From NCBI GenBank assembly GCA_046262995.1, contig JBHELQ010000047.1, forward strand, positions 1 through 27,258: a DNA stretch of 27,258 nt, read 5' to 3'. This DNA comes from JBHELQ01 sp046262995. GTDB taxonomy: Bacteria; Actinomycetota; Thermoleophilia; Solirubrobacterales; Thermoleophilaceae. Within the stretch, counting starts at the first letter, position 1. Each line of letters starts with the position of its first letter. Below the pieces are notes generated by a model. That model did no database searches, was not told where the DNA came from, and worked only from the letters and a program-made list of their open reading frames with translations. A program made the translations under genes and the position numbers. Of this stretch, positions 15,559 through 22,357 are shown one piece after another.

Positions 15559-16188
15559 ATGGCCGGATCCGGCGACAACCTCGCGCAGCTCCGGCGGGCG
15601 GACGCGAAGATCGCGGCTCTGATCGATCGCTTCGGCTCGCCGGACGAGGTGCTGCAGCGCCGGGGCCGGCGCCCCGGCGACGCCTACGGCGCGCTCGTCA
15701 GGGCGATCGTCGGGCAGCAGCTGTCCACGAAGGCGGCGCGCACCATCTTCGAGCGCCTGGTCGAGCTGTTCGGCGGCCGTACGCCGACGCCCCGTGAGCT
15801 GCTCGACGTGGACCCGGAGGAGCTGCGGGGCGTGGGGCTCTCGCGCGCGAAGGCGGCCTACCTGCGCGACCTGGCCGAGCACATCGAGGACGGGGAGCTC
15901 GACCTGGAGCGGCTGCCCGAGCTCCCGGACGAGGAGGTCGCGGAGCAGCTCATCGCGATCAAGGGGCTGGGCCAGTGGACGGTGGACATGTTCCTGATCT
16001 TCCACCTCGGCCGGCCCGACGTGCTGCCGGTCGGCGACCTGGGCATCCGGCGTGCGGCGCAGGTCGAGTACGGGCTGGAGGAGCTGCCCTCGCCGGAGGA
16101 GCTGCGGCGGATCGCCGAGCCCTGGCGGCCCCACCGCTCACTCGCGTGCCTCTACCTCTGGCGCTCCCTGGACAACGCGCCCGCGTAG
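15559..16188 (+). CDS. DNA-3-methyladenine glycosylase II-like (HhH-GPD) base-excision enzyme
   Basis: This 209-residue enzyme removes alkylated bases from DNA. It has the HhH-GPD core: AIVGQQLSTKAARTIFERLV near 49 (the QQ-S motif of AlkA-type enzymes), VGLSRAKAAYLRDLAEHI near 92, the helix-hairpin-helix IAIKGLGQWTVDMFLIF near 132, and catalytic Asp160 in LPVGDLGIRRA. Length and the absence of an N-terminal AlkA domain match the short bacterial 3-methyladenine glycosylase 2 form, not full AlkA. No Cys iron-sulfur loop is seen, so it is not MutY/EndoIII. TAGGGT lies 8 bases before the ATG. It is divergent from the FAH gene and converges on erpA with a gap of 9 bases. Confidence 0.92.
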   Translation: MAGSGDNLAQLRRADAKIAALIDRFGSPDEVLQRRGRRPGDAYGALVRAIVGQQLSTKAARTIFERLVELFGGRTPTPRELLDVDPEELRGVGLSRAKAAYLRDLAEHIEDGELDLERLPELPDEEVAEQLIAIKGLGQWTVDMFLIFHLGRPDVLPVGDLGIRRAAQVEYGLEELPSPEELRRIAEPWRPHRSLACLYLWRSLDNAPA

Positions 16189-16197
16189 GCGACGAGG

Positions 16198-16548
16198 CTA
16201 GGCGCCGCAGGAGGGCTCTTCGTCCGCGACGCGGAAGGAAGAGCCGCAACCGCAGGAGGCGACGACGTTGGGGTTCGTGACCTCGAAGCCGGCGCCCATG
16301 AAGTTCTCGGTGTAGTCGACTGTCGAGCCGTCGACGTAGGTCAGGCTAGCCGGGTCCACCAGCACGCGGATCCCGCCGGTGTCGAAGACGTGGTCCTCGG
16401 ACTTCTGCTCGTCGAGGGCCAGCGCGTACTGGAAGCCCGAGCAGCCGCCGCCCTTGACGCCCACGCGCAGACCCACCTGGGCCTCGGCCTGCTGGCCGTT
16501 CATGAACTGCCGGACCTTCTGGGCTGCGATGTCGGTGAGCGTCACCAT
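16198..16548 (-). CDS. erpA: Iron-sulfur cluster insertion protein, ErpA/IscA (A-type carrier)
   Basis: This 116-residue A-type carrier holds an iron-sulfur cluster and delivers it to apo-enzymes. The three conserved cysteines are present: Cys36 in VKGGGCSGFQY, and Cys99 and Cys101 in ASCGCGSSF. The usual FxNPN segment appears as FEVTNPNVVASCGCG. A further Cys lies at the C-terminus (EEPSCGA). The start ATG 16548 gives the normal VTLTDIAAQKV opening; longer upstream reading is not protein-like. A perfect-looking -10 box, TACAAT, lies 8 bases before the ATG. It is divergent from bolA-grx with 45 bases between the start codons, so the three iron-sulfur trafficking genes share one promoter region. 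Confidence 0.95.
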   Translation of the reverse strand: MVTLTDIAAQKVRQFMNGQQAEAQVGLRVGVKGGGCSGFQYALALDEQKSEDHVFDTGGIRVLVDPASLTYVDGSTVDYTENFMGAGFEVTNPNVVASCGCGSSFRVADEEPSCGA

Positions 16549-16556
16549 CGGACCTG

Positions 16557-16562
16557 ATTGTA
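16557..16562 (-). promoter_or_regulatory. -10 box of erpA
   Basis: TACAAT on the minus strand, 8 bases before the ATG. There is no room for a ribosome-binding site, so the transcript should start at or within a few bases of the start codon. Confidence 0.65.
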
Positions 16563-16577
16563 GCCTCGTCGTGCCGC

Positions 16578-16583
16578 TACCCT
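16578..16583 (+). promoter_or_regulatory. -10 box of bolA-grxD
   Basis: TACCCT 10 bases before the bolA ATG, no Shine-Dalgarno. It lies 15 bases from the divergent erpA -10 box, so the two promoters must compete or be co-regulated. Confidence 0.55.
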
Positions 16584-16593
16584 CATCGGCTGA

Positions 16594-16833
16594 ATGCCAA
16601 GCGCACATGAGCTCAAGCAGCGCATCGAGTCCGCGCTGCCGGGGGCGGAGGCGAGCGTGGAGGACCTGACCGGCGGAGGCGACCACTTCCGCGCCGAGAT
16701 CGTGTCCCAGCGCTTCGCCGGACTCTCCAGGATCGAGCAGCATCAGCTGGTCTACTCCGTCTTCGGGGATGAGGTCGGCGGCCCGATCCACGCGCTCTCG
16801 ATCAAGACTTCGACACCCGGAGGAGCACAATGA
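16594..16833 (+). CDS. bolA: BolA/IbaG family protein
   Basis: This 79-residue BolA-like protein is a partner of monothiol glutaredoxins in handling [2Fe-2S] clusters. It shows the BolA pattern: MPSAHELKQRIESALPGAEA, VEDLTGGGDHFRAEIVSQRF with the conserved His in GDHF, then GLSRIEQHQLVYSVFGDEVG with the second conserved His, and GPIHALSIKT with the third. Size and the LxGGGDHF motif place it nearer the YrbA/IbaG and BolA2 forms than E. coli BolA. It starts at ATG 16594, 10 bases after TACCCT. Its stop overlaps the start of the glutaredoxin gene by four bases (ATGA), which fits stoichiometric co-translation of the BolA-Grx complex. Confidence 0.93.
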   Translation: MPSAHELKQRIESALPGAEASVEDLTGGGDHFRAEIVSQRFAGLSRIEQHQLVYSVFGDEVGGPIHALSIKTSTPGGAQ

Positions 16834-17222
16834 CGAACGAGGAGATCAAGGACTTCATCCAGCAGGCGATCGCCGAGAACCGGGTGATGCTGTTCATGAA
16901 GGGCACACCGGAGCAGCCGGCCTGCGGGTTCTCGGCCCGCACGGCCGCCTGCCTCGGCTCACTGGGCGCCCCCTACGCGGCTCTGGACATCCTTCCCGAC
17001 CCGCGCATCCGGCAGGAGCTGTCCGGTCTCTCCGGCTGGCCGACCATCCCGCAGCTGTTCGTGGACGGACAGCTCGTGGGGGGCGCGGACATCGTGATGG
17101 AGATGTACGAGTCGGGCGAGCTGGCGGAGACCCTGGGGGTCGAGCAGCCCGAGGCGCCGACGGCTGATGCGGCTCCCGAGCCGCCTCGGAAGCCGATCGG
17201 CCTCGAGAACCGGCTCGACTAG
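16830..17222 (+). CDS. grxD: Monothiol glutaredoxin, Grx4/GrxD family
   Basis: This 130-residue monothiol glutaredoxin has the CGFS active site at Cys32-Ser35 (EQPACGFSARTAA), with FMKGTPE before it, SGWPTIPQLFVDGQLVGG near 69 (cis-Pro loop and GSH-binding face) and GGADIVMEMYESGEL after it. Such proteins bind a glutathione-ligated [2Fe-2S] cluster with BolA and pass it to carriers like ErpA. Actinobacteria mostly use mycothiol in place of glutathione, so the thiol ligand here is open. A Pro/Glu/Ala-rich tail of about 25 residues (about 106-130, ending in RKPIGLENRLD) is longer than in E. coli GrxD. It is translationally coupled to bolA and converges on a minus-strand gene with a 6-base gap. 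Confidence 0.95.
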   Translation: MTNEEIKDFIQQAIAENRVMLFMKGTPEQPACGFSARTAACLGSLGAPYAALDILPDPRIRQELSGLSGWPTIPQLFVDGQLVGGADIVMEMYESGELAETLGVEQPEAPTADAAPEPPRKPIGLENRLD

Positions 17223-17228
17223 TCCCCG

Positions 17229-17417
17229 CTAGCGACGCCCTCGGCGCCGCCGCTCCACTACGCGGCGGCCGCGGCCCGCATAGTCACGCGCCCGCCTCCG
17301 GTAGCGCTCCTTCTGCTCCGGAGAGAGCGACTGCCAACGCTCCCAGGCCATCATCACGACCGGCCAGAGCCGGCGGGCAACCCGGCGGGCCGGTACGCGG
17401 GGCCGCCCGGCGCTCAT
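17229..17417 (-). CDS. Small basic protein (62 aa)
   Basis: The product is short and strongly basic: MSAGRPRVPARRVARRLWPV, then MMAWERWQSLSPEQKERYRR, and an Arg-rich end. The block WERWQSLSPEQKERYRRRAR resembles small conserved actinobacterial proteins of unknown role that may touch nucleic acid or membranes. Its ATG overlaps the stop of the upstream thioredoxin-fold gene by four bases (ATGA), which supports it being real and co-translated. There is no cysteine and no signal peptide. Function unknown. Confidence 0.6.
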   Translation of the reverse strand: MSAGRPRVPARRVARRLWPVVMMAWERWQSLSPEQKERYRRRARDYAGRGRRVVERRRRGRR

Positions 17418-17671
17418 GCCTCCACCTTCTGCGCGCGGACCCAGTCCAGGTACTCCAGGATCCGGTGCGAATCGTGGATCACCTCGCCGTCGTGGACGAG
17501 CACGGGGACCCAGCGCTGGCCGCTCAGGTCCTCGACCTCGGGGCGGTCGCGCTTCAGGAACGGCACGCGCACCTCGTCGAACTCGATCTCGAGCGATTGC
17601 AGCCTGCGCGCCACCTTGCCGCAGCGACAGACCAGGTTGGTGGGGGTCTTGCAGCGGTAGAGCACGGTCAT
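17414..17671 (-). CDS. Glutaredoxin/GST N-terminal-like thioredoxin-fold protein (85 aa)
   Basis: This single thioredoxin-fold domain covers beta-alpha-beta-alpha-beta-beta-alpha in 85 residues: VLYRCKTPTNLVCRCGKVAR, VEDLSGQRWVPVLVHDGEVI with the cis-Pro at WVPVL, and HDSHRILEYLDW with the GST-type Ser contact (DSHRI). The usual CxxC is replaced by an odd set of Cys at positions 7, 15 and 17 (CRCG), so normal dithiol reductase chemistry is doubtful. It matches the GST N-terminal (GST_N_3) pattern without the helical C-domain. TACCCT lies 9 bases before the ATG with no Shine-Dalgarno. It is followed by the small basic protein with a four-base overlap. Confidence 0.8.
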   Translation of the reverse strand: MTVLYRCKTPTNLVCRCGKVARRLQSLEIEFDEVRVPFLKRDRPEVEDLSGQRWVPVLVHDGEVIHDSHRILEYLDWVRAQKVEA

Positions 17672-17680
17672 GGGCCGTCC

Positions 17681-17686
17681 AGGGTA
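17681..17686 (-). promoter_or_regulatory. -10 box of the thioredoxin-fold gene
   Basis: TACCCT on the minus strand, 9 bases before the ATG, no Shine-Dalgarno. Confidence 0.5.
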
Positions 17687-17692
17687 GCCCCG

Positions 17693-18787
17693 TCAGGGCC
17701 GGAGGGCCGCCGTGCGGCGCCAGACCCTGGAGGCGACGCCGACCATGCCGTCGAGCGCGCCCATCGCGAGGCCAGCGGCCCGGTACTGGGCGTGCTGGGA
17801 GCCGCGCGTGCGCGCGATGCGCTCGTGCTCGCGCTCCAGATGCCAGGCGACCGTCGCCTCGAGCGTCTCCTCGTGCGGGCGCGGCCTCCACGCCAGCTCC
17901 CTGCGCGCCTTCGTCGAGCGGTAGGTCCACCAGTGACTGGCGGCGCTGACCTCTTCCGGCGTCAGGGGCAGGCTGCGGCCGGCGGCGGCGAGCAGCGCGG
18001 CGCTGCCGGTGGCGAGCCGTGCGGGGACCTTCACCGGCGGCGCTACGCCCGAGAGCCGTCCGAGGTCGGCGAACAGGCGGTCGTAGGTGAAGTTACGCCC
18101 GCCGAGTATGTAGCGCTCGCCCACGCCCCCGCGCTCGTCGGCGAGCAGATGGCCGCGGGCCACGTCGCGAACGTCGACGACATTGATTGCCCCATCCGTG
18201 TAGAGGGGAAGCCGGCCGAGCAGGAAGTCGCGCACGAGGCGCGTGGATGCCAGGTTCACGTCGCCCGCGCCGAAGGCGATGCAGGGGTTCACGCACACGA
18301 CCGGCAGGCCCTTTGCCGCGAGCCGCAGCGCCTCGACCTCGCCCTCGTGGACCGCGTTCACGTAGGGAATCCCCAGGCGCCCCGCCCTGAACAGCTGGGT
18401 CTCGTCGGCCGTCCCGCCGGGGTCCGCGGGCCCGAACGCCGCCGAGCTCGACGTGTAGACGACGCGCCGGACCCCCGCGCGCATGCTCTCCTCCATCACG
18501 GCCTTGGTCCCGTGCAGGTTGACCTGGACGACGCGCTCGGCGTCCGCGGGGTCGAGCGAGCTGACGCCCGCCACGTGGAAGACCCGGTCCACGCCCTTCA
18601 GGGCCCGCCGCAGCGCCCGCCGGTCGAGCACGTCGCACTTCACCCGCTCGCAGTCCAGGTCGTCGATCGATTGCGTCCGAGAGCCGTCCCGGACGGTCAA
18701 GCGGAGCTCGTCGCCGCGCGCCGCCAGCAGGTGGGCGACGTGGGAGCCGACGAACCCGGTTCCCCCGGTGACCAGCGTCTTGGCCAC
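17693..18787 (-). CDS. NAD-dependent epimerase/dehydratase, dihydroflavonol-reductase-like (HpnA-like)
   Basis: This 364-residue extended short-chain dehydrogenase has the NAD(P) motif TGGTGFVGSHVAHLLAARG at 7-25, CDVLDRRALRRALKGVDRVF (51-70), HVAGVS (71-76), the Ser block VVYTSSSAAFG near 109, and a C-terminal domain ending at about 320 plus a helical extension. It resembles hopanoid-associated sugar epimerase HpnA and dihydroflavonol 4-reductase-like proteins. The usual YxxxK is YVNAV at Tyr142-Val146, so the catalytic lysine is replaced by valine. Neighbouring residues (PYVNAVHEGEVEAL) are otherwise typical. The GTG start at 18787 lies 5 bases after the DksA-like gene stop, so the two are co-transcribed. 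The substrate is unknown and activity is in doubt. Confidence 0.9.
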   Translation of the reverse strand: MAKTLVTGGTGFVGSHVAHLLAARGDELRLTVRDGSRTQSIDDLDCERVKCDVLDRRALRRALKGVDRVFHVAGVSSLDPADAERVVQVNLHGTKAVMEESMRAGVRRVVYTSSSAAFGPADPGGTADETQLFRAGRLGIPYVNAVHEGEVEALRLAAKGLPVVCVNPCIAFGAGDVNLASTRLVRDFLLGRLPLYTDGAINVVDVRDVARGHLLADERGGVGERYILGGRNFTYDRLFADLGRLSGVAPPVKVPARLATGSAALLAAAGRSLPLTPEEVSAASHWWTYRSTKARRELAWRPRPHEETLEATVAWHLEREHERIARTRGSQHAQYRAAGLAMGALDGMVGVASRVWRRTAALRP

Positions 18788-18792
18788 TCGGG

Positions 18793-19176
18793 CTACCCGA
18801 CCTGGGCGCGCTGCCTGTGCCCGCCCTCGAAGCGGCGCTGGCAGGAGATGCAGCGGACCGCCTCCGGCACCGCCTCGAGTCGCTCCGGCTGGATCGGCTG
18901 CCCGCAGTCCCTGCAGCGTCCGTAGGAGCCGTCGGCCAGCGCCTGCCGTGCCTCGGCGATGCGCTGCTCCTCCTCGTCGAGGAACAGCTCGGTCGTCTCG
19001 TCGACCTCCTCGTCGTGCAGCTCGCTTCCGGTGTCGCCGGGGTGGTTGTCGAGCGACGAGGGCTCGCTGCCGCGCATGCCCTCGCCCGAGTGCCGCATGG
19101 CCTCGCGCGTGCGACGGACCTCCTCCAGTCGCGCGTCCAGGCGCGCCTCGATCTTCGTTCGCTCCTCCGAGCTCAT
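18793..19176 (-). CDS. DksA/TraR-type C4 zinc-finger protein
   Basis: This 127-residue protein has an N-terminal coiled-coil region (EERTKIEARLDARLEEVRRT), a DNHPGDTGSEL segment near 43, a charged helix (TTELFLDEEEQRIAEARQAL) and the C4 finger at Cys88, Cys91, Cys109 and Cys112 (GRCRDCGQPI, RCISCQRRF). This is the pattern of DksA/TraR-family and YteA/YocK-like proteins. DksA acts on RNA polymerase through the secondary channel, whereas the role of actinobacterial relatives (such as mycobacterial CarD-independent forms) is less clear. The Asp pair at the coiled-coil tip of true DksA is not evident. ATG 19176 follows a strong GGAGGAGAG Shine-Dalgarno, with TAGACT as a plausible -10 box 23 bases upstream. 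Confidence 0.9.
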   Translation of the reverse strand: MSSEERTKIEARLDARLEEVRRTREAMRHSGEGMRGSEPSSLDNHPGDTGSELHDEEVDETTELFLDEEEQRIAEARQALADGSYGRCRDCGQPIQPERLEAVPEAVRCISCQRRFEGGHRQRAQVG

Positions 19177-19199
19177 GCTCTCTCCTCCACCCGGGAGCG

Positions 19200-19205
19200 A
19201 GTCTA
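19200..19205 (-). promoter_or_regulatory. -10 box of the DksA-like gene
   Basis: TAGACT on the minus strand, 23 bases before the ATG, with GGAGGAGAG in between. This is a leadered gene, in contrast with the near-leaderless ones, and its -10 matches that of the hydrolase-tetR operon. Confidence 0.5.
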
Positions 19206-19231
19206 GATGACGTCCCGAGATCGCTTCGGGA

Positions 19232-19237
19232 TACGCT
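19232..19237 (+). promoter_or_regulatory. -10 box of degV
   Basis: TACGCT within GGGATACGCTG, 8 bases before the chosen ATG. The same ten-base string precedes the DUF2804 gene. It supports ATG 19246 over the start 39 bases upstream. Confidence 0.6.
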
Positions 19238-19245
19238 GGCCGCGC

Positions 19246-20115
19246 ATGGCCCGGGTCGCGGTGGTCACCGACAGCACGGCCTACCTGCCGGCCGAGGTGG
19301 CGGAGCAGAACGGCATCCACGTGGTACCCCTCTACATCGTCTTCGGGGGCGATCGCACTGTTCCCGAGACGCAGATCACCGACTACCCCGCGTTCTTCGA
19401 GGAGCTCCGCGGCGCCGAGTCGCTGCCGACGACCTCGCAGCCCTCGGTCGGGGACTTCGTGACCGCCTACGAGCCGCTCCTGGCCCAGGGCGATGACGTG
19501 GTATCGATCCACATCTCCGGGGGGTTGTCGGGCACCGCCGATGCGGCGCGCCAGGCGGCACAGGCACTCGAGCGTGACGGTAAGCGAGGCGAGCGGGTGC
19601 GCGTCGTGGACTCGACGACCGTGGCCGGCGGGCTCGGCCTGATCGCCCTCGCGGCCGCCCGGGCCGCGGCCGCCGGAGCCGATCTGGACGAGACCGCGGA
19701 ACGCGTGGCCGAGGCCCGCCGCGAGCTGAAGCTGTGGTTCGCGATCGACACGCTCGAGTTCCTGAAGCGCGGCGGGCGGATCGGCGCGGCGAGCGCGTGG
19801 ATCGGCTCGACGCTGAAGGTCAAGCCGATCCTGACCGTGGAGAACGAGATGACGCCCGTCGAGCGCGTCCGCACGAGCGGGAGGATGTTCGAGCGCCTGC
19901 TGGACTACGCCCGCCAGCGTCACGACTCCGGGGCGGACGCCTGGTGCGTGCAGCACATCAGCGCGTCCGACCAGGCGGAGCGGCTGGCCGACAGCTGCCG
20001 CGAGGTGTTCGGCTGCGAGCCGGCGCTGTTCAGCGAGGTCGGACCGGTGCTGAGCGCGCACACCGGGCCGGGAATGCTGGGCGTGGGATCGATACCGACG
20101 CGCTTCCTCGACTAG
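19246..20115 (+). CDS. DegV family (fatty-acid-binding) protein
   Basis: This 289-residue DegV/FakB-like protein binds a fatty acid; in FakB the bound acid is presented to the FakA kinase for phosphorylation. The N-terminal signature VAVVTDSTAYLP starts at residue 4. VVPLYIVFGGDRTV follows, then the binding-site loop SIHISGGLSGTADAARQAA near 87, VVDSTTVAGGLGL near 118 and DTLEFLKRGGRIG near 168. Near the end, HTGPGMLGVGSIPTRFLD carries the conserved HxGPG. ATG 19246 is chosen over a start 39 bases upstream because TACGCT lies 8 bases before it and the family begins here. No FakA partner is in the window. Confidence 0.95.
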   Translation: MARVAVVTDSTAYLPAEVAEQNGIHVVPLYIVFGGDRTVPETQITDYPAFFEELRGAESLPTTSQPSVGDFVTAYEPLLAQGDDVVSIHISGGLSGTADAARQAAQALERDGKRGERVRVVDSTTVAGGLGLIALAAARAAAAGADLDETAERVAEARRELKLWFAIDTLEFLKRGGRIGAASAWIGSTLKVKPILTVENEMTPVERVRTSGRMFERLLDYARQRHDSGADAWCVQHISASDQAERLADSCREVFGCEPALFSEVGPVLSAHTGPGMLGVGSIPTRFLD

Positions 20116-20163
20116 CGGCGTCAGGCTCCCGCGCCGTCCGGGCGGGCCGGGAGAATCGCCTGC

Positions 20164-21270
20164 GTGACCGAGGCCCCCGCCAGGGCGATTGTCCGCGTCG
20201 TCCTGATCGTCGTCGGCGTCGTGCTCGCGCTCTACCTCGTCTACCTGCTGCGCAGGCCGATCGGCTGGGTGCTCACCGCGGTGTTCCTGGCGGTCGCGCT
20301 GTCCGGTCCCGTCAACCGGCTGAACCGGCGGATGCGACGGGGCTTCGCGATCACCCTGGTCTACCTCGGCCTCCTTGCGGTCCCGATCGCGCTCGGGGCC
20401 CTGATCGTTCCTCCCTTCGTCCGCGAGGGCAACAACCTCGCGAACGACGCCCCGAGCTACGCCAACGACGTCACCGACTTCGTCCAGAAGAACCGCACGC
20501 TGCGCAAGCTGAACGACGACTACGACATCACCGACAAGCTCCAGAAGGAGGCCGGGAAGCTGCCCAACAAGCTGGGCGGGGCCGCCAAGACCCTGCGCGA
20601 CGTGGGCGTCGGGATCGTCAACTCCGTGTTCGCGCTCGTGACGATCCTGATCCTCACCGCCTTCCTGCTGGGAAGCGGACGAAGATGGGTGGAGGCCGCC
20701 CTGGCCCACCAGCCGCCGGACCGCGCGGCGCGACTGCGGCGCGTGCTCGACGACGGCGCCAAGGCGATCAGCGGCTACGTGGCCGGAGTGCTCCTGCAGG
20801 CCACGATCGCGGGCATTCTCACCTACATCGTGCTGTCCATCCTTGGCGTTCCGTTCCGGGCGCCGCTCGCGGTGCTCGTCTTCGTGATGGACCTGATCCC
20901 GCTCGTCGGCGCCACGATCGCGGCCGTCCTGGTCGGGCTCGTCACCGTTTTCAACGACTTCCCGACGACGACGATCATCTGGACCGTGTGGTCGATCGTC
21001 TACCAGCAGGTCGAGAACAGCGTGATCCAGCCGCGGATTCAACAGCGGACGGTTCAGGTGAACCCGTTCGTGGTGCTGGTCGCGGTGCTGTTCGGTGCGA
21101 CCCTGCTCGGCGTCGTCGGGGCCCTGGTGGCGATTCCAGCCGCGGCCATCATCCAGATCGGCCTGCGCGAGTGGTGGGACTGGCGAGGCGGGGGCGACGT
21201 GCTGGCCCCGCCGCCCGAGCCCCCATCGCCCCCACCGGCAGCGGCGGCCGACGAGCCCGCCCCGGCCTGA
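20164..21270 (+). CDS. AI-2E family transporter (PerM/TqsA-like)
   Basis: This 368-residue integral membrane protein belongs to the AI-2 exporter/PerM family. N-terminal helices (IVRVVLIVVGVVLALYLVYL at about 9-28, WVLTAVFLAVALSGPVN and ITLVYLGLLAVPIALGALIV) precede the long cytosolic/periplasmic segment at about 90-155. Then come VFALVTILILTAFLLGSG, the family core AGVLLQATIAGILTYIVLSI, LVFVMDLIPLVGATIAAVLV with the PxxG motif, YQQVENSVIQPRI (the conserved E-N-x-x-x-x-P motif) and LLGVVGALVAIPAAAIIQI. The tail is Pro/Ala-rich (about 30 residues) and looks disordered. The start is GTG with a possible GGGAGA site 11 bases upstream. Members export AI-2 or ions, or have unknown cargo. It is 48 bases after degV. 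Confidence 0.92.
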   Translation: MTEAPARAIVRVVLIVVGVVLALYLVYLLRRPIGWVLTAVFLAVALSGPVNRLNRRMRRGFAITLVYLGLLAVPIALGALIVPPFVREGNNLANDAPSYANDVTDFVQKNRTLRKLNDDYDITDKLQKEAGKLPNKLGGAAKTLRDVGVGIVNSVFALVTILILTAFLLGSGRRWVEAALAHQPPDRAARLRRVLDDGAKAISGYVAGVLLQATIAGILTYIVLSILGVPFRAPLAVLVFVMDLIPLVGATIAAVLVGLVTVFNDFPTTTIIWTVWSIVYQQVENSVIQPRIQQRTVQVNPFVVLVAVLFGATLLGVVGALVAIPAAAIIQIGLREWWDWRGGGDVLAPPPEPPSPPPAAAADEPAPA

Positions 21271-21292
21271 CGCCCGCGTTTACGGCGGTGGT

Positions 21293-21298
21293 TAGCCT
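21293..21298 (+). promoter_or_regulatory. -10 box of the HtrA-like gene
   Basis: TAGCCT, within GTTAGCCTC, 9 bases before the ATG. The same GTTAGCCTC string precedes metH. Confidence 0.55.
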
Positions 21299-21307
21299 CC
21301 GCCCGCG

Positions 21308-22357
21308 ATGCGCAGGCTTTCCTCCACGCTGCTGCTCGCCCTCGCGGCCGCGGGCGTCGCACTGTTGATCGTCGGCGTGCTGGCGATCGCCGGGGTGTTC
21401 AGCCAGGAGGGCGAGTCGCCGGCCCCGGCGGGGGCCCTGGCGCGGGGAACGCCCGCGAGCGAGGACCTGGTCGACCGCGTGGGTGAGAGCCTCGTCTCGA
21501 TCGTGGTCCAGCGCGGACGCCGCGTCGGGACCGTGTCGGGGTTCCTGTTCGACAGCCGGGGCACGATCGTGACCGCGGCCTCGGCGCTGGCGGGCGGCCG
21601 GGTCGCGGGCGTCCGGGCGGAGGGCACGGACGGGACGATCGCCGTCCAGCTCCAGGGCGCTGACCGGGCGAGCGGCGTGGCGGTCCTGAAGATCGCCCGC
21701 GACGACGCGCGCGACATCCGCCCGATCGGGAGCGCCGACCCGGACGCCGTGCGGACGGGCGAGGCCGTGCTCGCGCTCGGGGCGCCCTTCGCGCTGGACG
21801 GCGTGGTGACGTCAGGCGTGGTTTCGGCCCTGGACCGCGAGGCGGTCCTGCCCGGCGGAAACCGGATCGACGGCGCGCTCCAAACCGACGCGGCCGTGCG
21901 TCACGGAAACGTCGGCGGCCCGCTGATCGATTCCGCCGGCAAGGCCATCGGCCTCCTGCTGGGCCGGGCAGGCGTGGGCGGGGTCGCCGCGCCGATCGAC
22001 GCAGTCGCCGCCGTCGCCGCCGCGGCCGGCAAGGGCTCGCGCCTGCGCTCGCCCTCCCTGGGCCTCGGCAGCAGGTCCGTGGACCCGGGGCTGGCCGCGA
22101 CCCTCGGCCTCGACGTGGAGCACGGCCTCCTCGTCACGCGGGTCGCGCCAGGCGGGCCCGCCGAGCGGGCCGGCATCCGGGCCGCCCGCCCGGACGGGAC
22201 CCGGGGAGACGTGCTCGTGACGGTCGCGGGCAGGCAGGTTCGCCGGCCCGGGGACGCCGCGGCCGCGATCGCGCGGCGCCGGCCGGGTGCAATGGTGAGC
22301 ATCGAGCTGGCCCGGGGCCGGCGCCAGCTCAGCGTCCGCCTGCGGCTCGGGCGCTAG
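21308..22357 (+). CDS. HtrA/DegP-like PDZ protein, predicted catalytically dead
   Basis: This 349-residue protein has one N-terminal transmembrane anchor (about 7-32), an S1C trypsin-like domain (about 53-240) and a PDZ domain (about 250-345: VEHGLLVTRVAPGGPAERAG, VLVTVAGRQVRRPGD). The fold signatures are kept, but every catalytic residue is changed. The TNAHVV His position is Ser92 (TIVTAASALAG), the D(L/V)AVLKV Asp position is Gly123 (ASGVAVLKI), and the GNSGGP Ser is Val202 (HGNVGGPLID). It is therefore probably a scaffold, substrate-sensing or regulatory pseudo-protease at the outer face of the membrane. The codons are clean and the frame is intact, so it is a maintained gene. TAGCCT lies 9 bases before the ATG. 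Its stop overlaps the convergent DUF3618 gene through a shared CTAG. Confidence 0.92.
   Translation: MRRLSSTLLLALAAAGVALLIVGVLAIAGVFSQEGESPAPAGALARGTPASEDLVDRVGESLVSIVVQRGRRVGTVSGFLFDSRGTIVTAASALAGGRVAGVRAEGTDGTIAVQLQGADRASGVAVLKIARDDARDIRPIGSADPDAVRTGEAVLALGAPFALDGVVTSGVVSALDREAVLPGGNRIDGALQTDAAVRHGNVGGPLIDSAGKAIGLLLGRAGVGGVAAPIDAVAAVAAAAGKGSRLRSPSLGLGSRSVDPGLAATLGLDVEHGLLVTRVAPGGPAERAGIRAARPDGTRGDVLVTVAGRQVRRPGDAAAAIARRRPGAMVSIELARGRRQLSVRLRLGR

Noticed and set aside
18793..21042. Long minus-strand ORF (749 codons) extending the DksA-like frame upstream
   Set aside because: Only the last 127 codons are protein-like and start after a strong Shine-Dalgarno at 19176. The rest is antisense to degV and the AI-2E transporter.
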